DNA of 64,000 bases from Betaproteobacteria bacterium. Its GTDB lineage: Bacteria > Pseudomonadota > Gammaproteobacteria > Burkholderiales > Casimicrobiaceae. This document shows positions 1-10,392 of the stretch, piece after piece (position 1 is the first letter of the stretch; each line of letters starts with the position of its first letter). A program made the position numbers and the translations under genes. The stretch lies in contig JADJWJ010000008.1 in assembly GCA_016716425.1 (NCBI GenBank), positions 62,001 through 126,000 on the forward strand. The letters are read 5' to 3'. Below the pieces are notes generated by a model that was not told the origin of the DNA, made no database searches, and saw only the letters and a list, made by a program, of their open reading frames with translations.

Positions 1-1226
<1,226 letters not shown>

Positions 1227-1343
1227 GGCGGGATGCGCTTTGCGGGATGCCGAAAAGCGCGATTATCGCAGGTACGGCCGGGCGGCCCGCGGGTGGGGTC
1301 GAACTCGCATCTCCACGGTGAGGCGGCACCTCGTCGTGAGCGC

Positions 1344-1454
1344 GCCCCTCACCCCAACCCTCTCCCCGTTCCGGGGAGAGAGAGAATGATGGCACGCATC
1401 GCGCCGACGCGCTCCCTCGCCCCGCGAAGCGGGGAGAGGGCTGGGGTGAGGGGC
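1344..1454. repeat. Long inverted repeat with internal hairpin
   Basis: The arm around 1347-1368 (CCTCACCCCAACCCTCTCCC...) is repeated inverted at about 1430-1451 with one mismatch, and the outer bases CGCCCCTCACC/GGTGAGGGGCG also pair. An inner hairpin CTCTCCCCG-TTC-CGGGGAGAG sits at 1361-1381. It lies between the converging-to-upstream space of ettA and the 3' end of the metalloprotease gene. CTCTCCCCG/CGGGGAGAG repeats are common dispersed elements in proteobacteria; here it may serve as a bidirectional terminator. Confidence 0.7.
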
Positions 1455-1459
1455 GTACG

Positions 1460-4400
1460 CTACGGCCCGTACAGGTTCACCGGCGCCGTGTTCACCTGAC
1501 ACACCCAGCACCCGCCGGCTGCCGCGGTGCCCTGAATCACCGAGTAGGTGTTCAGATGCGGCGTCGTCGAATCCGTCGCGGCGAAGCTCGCGCTCCCGTC
1601 CGCATCGCGCTTCAAGCTGAACGCCCGCACGTACTGCTGCGGCAGCGTACTGAAGTTCATCCAGTTGAGATCGTTGCCGAACAGGTAGATCAGGCCGCCC
1701 GCGCTCACGATGTTCGGCGACTCGAAGAACAGGCCCTGGAACGACTGGCCCGACGTCGTCCATCCCTGATTCACCATCACGCCGTTCACATCCAGGTCGC
1801 CGCCCGCCTTCAGCACGATCGCGCCCGGAAACACGAAGTCATTGGTGCCGCCATCGATGAGCTTGAGCGATCCGGTCGCCTGCAGAATCATGCTGCCGCC
1901 GCCGTACGCGGGCTGAGGCACGCCGGCCGGGCGCACGCCGCCGGGCGGTATCACCGCGTTGTTGGCGGGCAGCGTCCACCCCGCCGGCCACGCCGAGGGC
2001 AGCCACGCCGTCGCGTTGCCGTGTGCGTGCAGGTTGAACACCTGCTTGACCGGGCCGTAGCCGTGAATGGTCAGCGCCAGCGCGTTGCCGGTCGACGGGT
2101 GAAGCTGCAACCCGTTCTGCAGGAAGTCCGCGCCGTTGACCGGATTGTTCGCGCTGCCGAACGTGTGCACGCCGATCGCGTTGCCGCGGAACGCGCCGCC
2201 GCCGCGGATGTTCGCACCGTACAGGCCGAGGCTCGGGCCGCCGTCGGCGACCCCCGCGTGCGTCAGGTTCTGCCCGGCGAGCCACGTCGCGTCGAGCGCG
2301 TCGAGCGCCAGCCCCGCCGGCGCCAGCACGCTGCCGGACGCGGCGATCGCGATGCCGTTGGGATTCGACACGTACAACTCCGGCGGCGGTGCGCCGTTGC
2401 CGCCGACCGCCTGCAGCGTGCCGCCGATCGCGCTGCCCGTCGCCGTGACGTTGCGCAGCACGAGCACCTGTCCGGCCGCGCCGGAGCGGATCGTCAGCGT
2501 GTTGCCCGGTCCCACGTGCAACCCCTGGAAGTCGATCTGCGCGGACGCGCCCGCGGCACCCGCGGCATCGGCATCGCCGGCAAGGGTTCCCAACTGGATC
2601 GTCGCAACGGGGTTGGTCAGCGTCAGCAGGTTGCCGTTGAGCGTGCCGCCCTGCACGCTCATCGTGCCGTACGGATTGGCGACGACCGTGCCGGTGATCG
2701 GCAGCGCCGCCACCACCTGCTGCGCGAGCGCCGCGGATGCCGACGGCGTGTTGAGCGCATTGCCCGCGTAGCTCGCGACAAGCACGTGCGTGCCGGCGGC
2801 GAGCGCCCCGGTCGCGCACGTCGCCGTGCGGGTGTTCCCGGTGCCCGTCAGCGCCACGGCCGCGCAGCCCGCGATCGGGTTGCCACCCGCGGTGAACGCC
2901 ACGCTGCCGGTCGGCGCGGCACCCGTCACCGTCGCGGCGAACGTGACGACGGTGCCCGTCGTGCTCGGGTTCGCGTTCGACGCGACTGCGGTCGTCGTCG
3001 CCGTGCCCACGCACGTCGCGGTCGTGAACGCGACGTCGCCGCCATTGGTCGTGCCCGCGTTGTTCGCACCGACGACGCGGAAGTGGTACGTCGTGTTGCA
3101 CGCGAGGCCGGCGATCGCAGCCGACACCGCCGCGCCGGATGCGTTCGACGCGAGCGGGCTCTGCGCGGCGGTGACCGTGCTGCCGTACCCCGTCGTCGTC
3201 CCGTACTGGAACGTGACCGTCGTCGACGCGCCGTTGCTCGTGACCGTGCCGTTCAGCGTGGCGCCGGCGGTTCCGACGCTCGTGACTGCCGTGGTCGTCA
3301 CGGTCGGTGCGGTCGCCGCGCAGGCGGACGTCGTGAACGTGACGTCGCCGCCATTGGTCGTGCCGTTGCCGTTCGCCCCGACGACGCGGAAGTGGTACGT
3401 CGTGTTGCACGCGAGGCCGGCGATCGCAGCCGACACCGCCGCGCCGGCTGCATTCGACGCGAGCGGGCTCTGCGCGGCCGTCACCGTGCTGCCGTAGCTC
3501 GTCGTGAGTCCATAGTGGAACGTGACCGTCGTCGACGCGCCGTTGCTCGTGACCGTGCCGTTCAGCGTGGCGCCGGCGGTTCCGACGCTCGTGGCCGCCG
3601 TGGTCGTCACGGTCGGTGCGGTCGCCGCGCAGGCGGACGTCGTGAACGTGACGTCGCCGCCATTGGTCGTGCCCGCGTTGTTCGCACCGACGACGCGGAA
3701 GTGGTACGTCGTGTTGCACGCGAGACCGGCGATCGCAGCCGACACCGCTGCGCCGGCTGCGTTCGACGCGAGCGGGCTCTGCGCGGCCGTCACCGTGCTG
3801 CCGTAGCTCGTCGTGAGTCCATAGTGGAACGTGACCGTCGTGGTCGACCCGTTGCTGCTGACGGTGCCGTTGAGCGTCGCGCCCGTGGCGGCAACCGCCG
3901 TCGCCGCGGTCGTGGTAACCGTGGGTGCTCCAACCGGACAGGCGGCCGTCGTGAACGTCCAGTCGCCGCCGTTGGTCGTGCCGGTCGTGTTGGCGCCGAC
4001 GACGCGGTAGTGGTACAGCGTGCCGCACGCGAGACCGCCCACGGCCACCGACACCGCCGCGCCCGCGGACCCGGCCACGAGCGGGCTCTGCGCCGCCGTC
4101 GCCGTGGTGCCGTAGCTCGTCGTGGGGCCGTACTGGAACGTCACCGTCGTGCTCGCGCCGTTGCTGCTGACGAGGCCATTGAGCGTGGCGCCGCTCCCGG
4201 TAACGCCGCTGCCGGCGATGGTCGCGACACTCGGCGCCCACGCGGCAATCGCGGTGCGGAAGTTGGCGACCGCGTTCGCGCGGTCGTCGTGCACGCGCGC
4301 ATTGTCGTGGGTCGTCGTCGTGCCCGCGGCGACGGGCGGGTTGCCATACGTTACGTCGGGATTGGAAAAATACGTGATGCGCGTGCAACCGCCGACACCC

Positions 4401-5530
4401 GAGCACGCGTCGTTGTAGGCCATCACCGTGCGCCACTTCGCGGGGGTGTAGGTATAGCCGTGGCCGTGGGCGTAGTAGGTGTTGTTGGCGACGTAGGGAT
4501 CGTGGTGCGCGCCGAAGTTGTGCCCCAGTTCGTGCGCGAAGCTCAGGTTGCCGCTCGCGCAGCCGCGGTTCACCGCGGTGAAGCCATAGCCGGCGGACGA
4601 GTTGAGCCAGCCGAGGCCGCAGTACGCGCCGTTCTCGATGAACAGGCTCACGAGGTCGGCCGCATACGTGTCGCGCCACGTGTGGACCTCGTCCATGTGG
4701 CCGTCGTTTGTACTGGTGATCCGGTCGAGATCGGTATTGAAGTTGCCGCTCTCGTTGTAGGCAACCTGCGCGTAGTGGACGAGGCGCAGCCGCGGCGCGA
4801 TGTTGCTGTTCGCGTACGCGAGGTTCGCGCGGTCGACCGCCTGCTGGATCTGCGCGACGATGCTCCCCCCCGCCGCCGCGGCCGTCTGGTTGCTGTACAC
4901 GACCATCACGTCGACGGTGCTGCCGGAGTCGGCGACCGGCGTGTCCTGCGGCGACTGCAGCGCCCCACCCAGGCCTTGCGGCGGGATCGTGCGCCCTTCG
5001 CTGCCTTCCGGGTGGTCGCGCGGGAAGCCGGCCGGGTCGAGCTCACGCAGCCACGGCGTGCCGTCGGGTCCCGAGAGCAGCTCGAAGGCCACCGTGGTGC
5101 GGGCCTCGGCGTCGACGACGACGATCGAGCCCGCGACGTACCCGTCGACGACGGTCAGCACGGCGTCGCTGCGTCCGAAGCCGCGCACGCGGCCGTACCA
5201 CGTGTAGTTGCCAGGCGCGCGGACGTCGATGCGCAACCGGTCCAGCGTTACGAAGCGGCCGTCGAAGAGCTCGACGGCGAGTTCCGCCGGCGCGGTCGGC
5301 ACGCCGGGGTCGATGAGTCCGAAGTCGACCCCGACGGCCTTTTGGCGGGTGATTGCCGGCCCCGGCGGGGCGGGCGGTCCGGACGTGGGGCCGGACGTGG
5401 GGCCGGAGGTGGGGCCGGCGGGGGTGCCGAGCAACGACGGCGGCGGGTCCGCCGCCAGCGCGGACGACGCAACGAAAGCGGCGACGATGCCGGTCGCGAG
5501 TGCCCGCAGGCAGGCGTGGACCACGTTCAT
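1460..5530 (-). CDS. Secreted reprolysin-like zinc metalloprotease with Fn3-like repeats and FHA-like C-terminus
   Basis: A 1356-residue exported protease. The signal peptide spans about residues 1-27, ending ...ASSALAA. A low-complexity Pro/Thr/Ser/Gly stretch with three PTSG repeats follows. The zinc site HELGHNFGAHHD (H333-D344) is the metzincin HExxHxxGxxHD pattern of the M12-type families, and AYNDACSG nearby carries a Met-turn-like segment. Four 103-residue repeats, each with YG.TTSYG and HFRVVGAN motifs, form Fn3/purple-phosphatase-like modules at about residues 433-844. An Ig-like (Big_3-type) domain follows. The last ~380 residues contain NPNGI and repeated short beta-strand runs, recalling filamentous-haemagglutinin-type beta-helix sequence. 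No sortase or autotransporter signal is evident. It probably degrades extracellular protein; substrate unknown. It is a single gene, with ettA downstream and a DUF4124 gene 48 bp upstream on the same strand. Confidence 0.85.
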   Translation of the reverse strand: MNVVHACLRALATGIVAAFVASSALAADPPPSLLGTPAGPTSGPTSGPTSGPPAPPGPAITRQKAVGVDFGLIDPGVPTAPAELAVELFDGRFVTLDRLRIDVRAPGNYTWYGRVRGFGRSDAVLTVVDGYVAGSIVVVDAEARTTVAFELLSGPDGTPWLRELDPAGFPRDHPEGSEGRTIPPQGLGGALQSPQDTPVADSGSTVDVMVVYSNQTAAAAGGSIVAQIQQAVDRANLAYANSNIAPRLRLVHYAQVAYNESGNFNTDLDRITSTNDGHMDEVHTWRDTYAADLVSLFIENGAYCGLGWLNSSAGYGFTAVNRGCASGNLSFAHELGHNFGAHHDPYVANNTYYAHGHGYTYTPAKWRTVMAYNDACSGVGGCTRITYFSNPDVTYGNPPVAAGTTTTHDNARVHDDRANAVANFRTAIAAWAPSVATIAGSGVTGSGATLNGLVSSNGASTTVTFQYGPTTSYGTTATAAQSPLVAGSAGAAVSVAVGGLACGTLYHYRVVGANTTGTTNGGDWTFTTAACPVGAPTVTTTAATAVAATGATLNGTVSSNGSTTTVTFHYGLTTSYGSTVTAAQSPLASNAAGAAVSAAIAGLACNTTYHFRVVGANNAGTTNGGDVTFTTSACAATAPTVTTTAATSVGTAGATLNGTVTSNGASTTVTFHYGLTTSYGSTVTAAQSPLASNAAGAAVSAAIAGLACNTTYHFRVVGANGNGTTNGGDVTFTTSACAATAPTVTTTAVTSVGTAGATLNGTVTSNGASTTVTFQYGTTTGYGSTVTAAQSPLASNASGAAVSAAIAGLACNTTYHFRVVGANNAGTTNGGDVAFTTATCVGTATTTAVASNANPSTTGTVVTFAATVTGAAPTGSVAFTAGGNPIAGCAAVALTGTGNTRTATCATGALAAGTHVLVASYAGNALNTPSASAALAQQVVAALPITGTVVANPYGTMSVQGGTLNGNLLTLTNPVATIQLGTLAGDADAAGAAGASAQIDFQGLHVGPGNTLTIRSGAAGQVLVLRNVTATGSAIGGTLQAVGGNGAPPPELYVSNPNGIAIAASGSVLAPAGLALDALDATWLAGQNLTHAGVADGGPSLGLYGANIRGGGAFRGNAIGVHTFGSANNPVNGADFLQNGLQLHPSTGNALALTIHGYGPVKQVFNLHAHGNATAWLPSAWPAGWTLPANNAVIPPGGVRPAGVPQPAYGGGSMILQATGSLKLIDGGTNDFVFPGAIVLKAGGDLDVNGVMVNQGWTTSGQSFQGLFFESPNIVSAGGLIYLFGNDLNWMNFSTLPQQYVRAFSLKRDADGSASFAATDSTTPHLNTYSVIQGTAAAGGCWVCQVNTAPVNLYGP
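2999..4234 (-). repeat. Four 309-bp in-frame tandem repeats
   Basis: Four consecutive 309-bp units (about 4234-3926, 3925-3617, 3616-3308, 3307-2999) each encode one 103-residue Fn3-like module of the metalloprotease. Units 2-4 are nearly identical at DNA level (for example GACGTCGCCGCCATTGGTCG recurs every 309 bp), while unit 1 is more diverged. This suggests recent expansion from the inner units and potential for copy-number change by recombination. Confidence 0.9.
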
Positions 5531-5578
5531 GGGGCCCCGATCCGCAATGGTCGTGCCATCGCGCGAGGGGCGGGCGGC

Positions 5579-6286
5579 CTACTTCTTTGCCCTCGTCGGC
5601 GTCAGCGTCGGGGCTTCCTTGGGGGGCGCTTCCCTGGGCAGCGCCTGTCCAGCCGCCATGGCCGCGGTGCGGGCACGCAGGTCGGCCCAGCGCGCCTTGT
5701 CGGCGTCGTACCTGGCGTTGACGGCTACGATCTCCTTCTGCTTCAGTGCGATCAGGTCCGCCTGCTTCTGCAATTCACCGTTGACCGACGCGAGTTCGCG
5801 CTCGAGGGCGGGCGTGATCGGCTTTTCGCCGAGAGCCTTCACCTGCCGGTCGAGCTCGACCTTGCGCTTGGACAGCGTCGCCGAGTACGCGGTGGACGAC
5901 TGGACCTGGGCGTCGATCGTCGCCAGCGCCCGCTTGCGCGCGAGGTCGATCTCGGACTCCGTCGTGTACGTCGCCAGCAGCGCGCGGTCGCGCCGTTCGA
6001 GGAGGTCCCGCTCGCGGGCGAGGTCCTTCTGCCGCGCCTCTTCCTCGGCCTTGGCCCGGCGCTGCTCCGGCGTGGGCGCGGGCTCGATGCGCTTGATCGG
6101 GTTGGCGTTCTTGTCGAGTTGGACGCTGCCCTTGTTGATCTGTTCGGGCGGGAGCTTGTCGCCGTAGTGGACCTTGCCGTTCTCGTCGACCCACTTGTAC
6201 GTCGCCGCAGGCGCGGGTGCGACCAGCGCGAGCGCGCACGCGGCGGCGGCCGTCGAGAGGGCGATGCGCGTGCGGAATCGTTTCAC
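5579..6286 (-). CDS. Exported DUF4124 protein with long coiled coil
   Basis: A 235-residue protein starting at GTG 6286, chosen because GGAG lies 9 nt upstream and the next residues form a signal peptide (VKRFRTRIALSTAAAAC...APAPA). The mature N-terminus has the DUF4124 motif TYKWVDENGKVHYGDKLP, typical of periplasmic proteins of beta/gammaproteobacteria. The rest is a charged Ala/Arg/Glu/Leu-rich helix from about residue 75 to 210, predicted coiled coil, ending in a Pro/Thr/Lys tail. Function is not known. It sits between the metalloprotease and pyrE on the same strand; a longer frame to 6376 exists but lacks a signal peptide at its end. Confidence 0.8.
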   Translation of the reverse strand: MKRFRTRIALSTAAAACALALVAPAPAATYKWVDENGKVHYGDKLPPEQINKGSVQLDKNANPIKRIEPAPTPEQRRAKAEEEARQKDLARERDLLERRDRALLATYTTESEIDLARKRALATIDAQVQSSTAYSATLSKRKVELDRQVKALGEKPITPALERELASVNGELQKQADLIALKQKEIVAVNARYDADKARWADLRARTAAMAAGQALPREAPPKEAPTLTPTRAKK

Positions 6287-6323
6287 GGCGTGGCGCTCCA
6301 ATTGCCTTGGACGCGGCGCGCCG

Positions 6324-6983
6324 TCAGCCGTTCCCGGCTCGCGGCTCGACACCGTAGCGCGCGCGGTACGCGGCAACCGCCGCCGCGTGCGCGTGCAACT
6401 CGGGCCGGCCGGCCAGGAACGCCATCAGGTCGTCCAGCGTCGCGATGGCGACGACCGGAATGCCGTACGTCTCCCGAACCTCCTGCACCGCGGACCGGTC
6501 GCCCAGCCCGCGCTCCATGCGATCCAACGCGATCAGGACTCCGGCGGGGTTGGCGCCCTGGGCCCGGATCAGTTCCACCGACTCCCGCACCGAGGTGCCG
6601 GCGGTGATGACGTCGTCGACGATCACCACGCGCCCGGCCAGCGGCGCCCCGACGACGACACCGCCCTCGCCGTGGTCCTTCGCTTCCTTGCGGTTGAAGC
6701 TGAACGGCAGATTGTGCCCTTTTTCGGCCAGCGCGATGACCATCGCGGCGGCAAGGGTGATGCCCTTGTACGCCGGTCCGAAGATCTGGTCGCAACCGAT
6801 GCCCGACGCCAGCAGCGTTTCCGCGTAGAACCGGCCGAGCCGGCGGAGGCTGTCGCCGTCGTTGAACAATCCGGCGTTGAAGAAATACGGTGTCTCGCGC
6901 CCCGCTTTGGTGACGAATTCACCGAATCGAAGCACTTCGCGTGCCAAGGCGAAGGCGAGAAAGTCCTGCCGGAAGTCGGACAC
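6324..6983 (-). CDS. pyrE: Orotate phosphoribosyltransferase
   Basis: Transfers ribose-5-phosphate from PRPP to orotate to give OMP, the fifth step of de novo pyrimidine synthesis, in the cytoplasm as a dimer. Its 219 residues match the family length. Hallmarks are the N-terminal FGEFVTKAGRETPYFFNAGL substrate region, the flexible-loop lysines and HGEGG near residue 105, and the PRPP-binding motif VVIVDDVITAGTS at about 120-132. The start is GTG at 6983, giving SDFRQDFLAFAL in register with E. coli PyrE. It is transcribed divergently from xth with 134 bp between them. Confidence 0.95.
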   Translation of the reverse strand: MSDFRQDFLAFALAREVLRFGEFVTKAGRETPYFFNAGLFNDGDSLRRLGRFYAETLLASGIGCDQIFGPAYKGITLAAAMVIALAEKGHNLPFSFNRKEAKDHGEGGVVVGAPLAGRVVIVDDVITAGTSVRESVELIRAQGANPAGVLIALDRMERGLGDRSAVQEVRETYGIPVVAIATLDDLMAFLAGRPELHAHAAAVAAYRARYGVEPRAGNG

Positions 6984-7012
6984 TGCCCTGATTCTTCTTG
7001 AGATTCGGGCGA

Positions 7013-7018
7013 GTATAG
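7013..7018 (-). promoter_or_regulatory. Candidate -10 box for pyrE
   Basis: TATACT on the minus strand, about 30 bp upstream of the pyrE GTG, would start a short ~23-nt leader. No good -35 hexamer is seen at 16-18 bp, so this is tentative. Confidence 0.3.
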
Positions 7019-7117
7019 CGCCTGCCGGCTTGCCCCGACGCGGGTTGCGTCGCGTTTGCCGGCGGCGCCCGGGCCGCGGCGGCGCGTCAGGTACACTCGC
7101 GCGTTTTTCGCCCGGCC

Positions 7118-7894
7118 ATGCGCGTCATCACCCTCAACGTCAACGGCATCCGCAGCGCAGAGCGCAAGGGCTTCGCGCGCTGGCTCGCGCGCATCGATCC
7201 GTGGGATGTCGTCTGCGTCCAGGAGCTCAAAGCGCACCACGACGACGTGCCGGCCTCTCTGCGCGCACCGCGCAAGTGCACGGCGTCGTTTCACCCGGCC
7301 GAAAAGAGGGGCTACTCGGGTGTCGGCATCTACTCGCGCGCGCCGGCGCGGTTCGTCACCGGCTTTGGCAGCCGCGAGTTCGACTGCGAGGGCCGCTATC
7401 TGCGCGCGGACTTCCGCGAAGTTTCGGTGATCAGCCTCTACCTGCCGTCCGGGTCGAGCGGACCCCATCGGCAGGCGTCGAAGTTCCGTTTCCTCGAGGC
7501 GTTCCTGCCGCACTTGGCGAAACTGCGTCGGATGCGGCGGGAAATCATCCTGTGCGGGGACTGGAACATCGCGCACCAGCCCATCGACCTGAAGAACTGG
7601 CGCGGCAACCAGAAGAACTCGGGCTTCCTGCCGGAGGAGCGCGCGTGGCTTTCGCGTGTGTTCGACGAGTTGGGCTTCGTCGACGTGTTCCGCCGCATCG
7701 ACCCGCGGCCGGAGCAATACACATGGTGGTCGAACCGCGGGCAGGCGTGGGCGAAGAACGTCGGGTGGCGGATCGACTACCAGATCGCGACCCCCGGCAT
7801 CGCCGCCAAGGCGCGCCAGGCGGCCATCTACAAGGCCCGGCGCTTTTCCGACCACGCACCGCTGATCGTCGACTACGACCACGACCTGCGGTGA
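7118..7894 (+). CDS. xth: Exodeoxyribonuclease III family AP endonuclease
   Basis: Metal-dependent AP endonuclease / 3'-5' exonuclease of base-excision repair, 258 residues, endonuclease/exonuclease/phosphatase fold. Catalytic landmarks: N-terminal LNVNGIR, metal ligand in VQELKA (E at about residue 35), GDWNIAH (Asp/Asn pair near 148), and the C-terminal SDHAP with the general-base His at about 248. The ATG at 7118 follows a long non-coding leader; no strong Shine-Dalgarno is visible. A palindromic repeat begins 9 bp after its stop codon. Confidence 0.93.
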   Translation: MRVITLNVNGIRSAERKGFARWLARIDPWDVVCVQELKAHHDDVPASLRAPRKCTASFHPAEKRGYSGVGIYSRAPARFVTGFGSREFDCEGRYLRADFREVSVISLYLPSGSSGPHRQASKFRFLEAFLPHLAKLRRMRREIILCGDWNIAHQPIDLKNWRGNQKNSGFLPEERAWLSRVFDELGFVDVFRRIDPRPEQYTWWSNRGQAWAKNVGWRIDYQIATPGIAAKARQAAIYKARRFSDHAPLIVDYDHDLR

Positions 7895-7903
7895 TTCCCC
7901 GTA

Positions 7904-7953
7904 AGGGTCTGACCCTTAACATGCACTCCACTGCATATTAGGGGTCAGACCCT
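7904..7953. repeat. 50-bp nested palindrome, copy 1
   Basis: Outer arms AGGGTCTGACCC and GGGTCAGACCCT flank TTAACATGCAC-TCCA-CTGCATATTA. It starts 9 bp after the xth stop and ends 14 bp before the yheS start. One inner arm has a G-to-A change (CATATTA instead of CATGTTA). Confidence 0.95.
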
Positions 7954-7967
7954 CAAGGACCGGCGCG

Positions 7968-9890
<1,923 letters not shown>

Positions 9891-9892
9891 CG

Positions 9893-9962
9893 CGCGCCGC
9901 TGGGCCGCCCCAAGGCGCGCGGCTCCCCTCGGGGGGAGCGGCGCGCAGCGCCTTTCGGGGGG
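9893..9962. repeat. Hairpin-rich intergenic repeat of Burkholderiales type
   Basis: The spacer after yheS contains GGGCCGCCCCAAGGCGCGCG, then CTCCCCTCGGGGGGAG (self-complementary) and GGCGCGCAGCGCC. Similar GGCCGCCCCAAG...CCCTCGGGGG spacers are frequent between genes in Burkholderiales, from memory. It lies between converging genes and could act as a bidirectional terminator. Confidence 0.5.
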
Positions 9963-9969
9963 AACATCG

Positions 9970-10392
9970 CTACCCCGGCGCCCGGCAAGCGGAGAGCCGC
10001 GTCACGCCGCCGTCGGACGGCAGCAGCGCGGACAGCGGGCGGCAGCCGCCGTCCACGCAGAGTTCATAGTCCGCCGTGTACGCCGAGCGCGTGAGCGCGA
10101 GGTCTGCGTGCACGCGTTGCGCCGGCACGAATTCGTACCACCCGTTGCGCAGCACCGCACCCGGCGGCGGCTCCATGCCGGCGCCGGAGCCGCGCACGCG
10201 CGCGGCCACGGCGAGCAGCGCCGGCGCGGCCGCCGCGTCGACGGGCGCCGCGACCTCGTAGTCCTCTTCCCAGCGCACCTTCTCGATCGAGTGCGTCCAC
10301 GCGAGCGTGAACCGCTGCGCGGGCACGAATACCGGCGGGGCCGCCGGCTGCGCGGCGAGTGCGAGGCACACGCCGAGCGCAGACAGGCTCAC
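9970..10392 (-). CDS. DUF1850 domain-containing exported protein, TRAP-associated
   Basis: A 140-residue protein starting at GTG 10392, which overlaps the TRAP permease stop (AAGTGAGCC). An N-terminal hydrophobic segment (SLSALGVCLALAAQPAAP) is a likely signal peptide. The DUF1850 hallmark FTLAWTHSIEKVRWEEDYEV and the later GAGMEPP and NGWYEFVPA motifs are present. DUF1850 proteins are consistently encoded directly after fused TAXI-type TRAP permeases, as here. Their molecular role is unknown; an accessory role in the transporter is inferred from position and translational coupling. Confidence 0.85.
   Translation of the reverse strand: MSLSALGVCLALAAQPAAPPVFVPAQRFTLAWTHSIEKVRWEEDYEVAAPVDAAAAPALLAVAARVRGSGAGMEPPPGAVLRNGWYEFVPAQRVHADLALTRSAYTADYELCVDGGCRPLSALLPSDGGVTRLSACRAPG

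Noticed and set aside
1556..6607. 1683-residue plus-strand open frame
   Set aside because: It is the antisense of the metalloprotease and DUF4124 genes; Arg/Ala/Val-rich composition with no domain or start context, caused by high GC.
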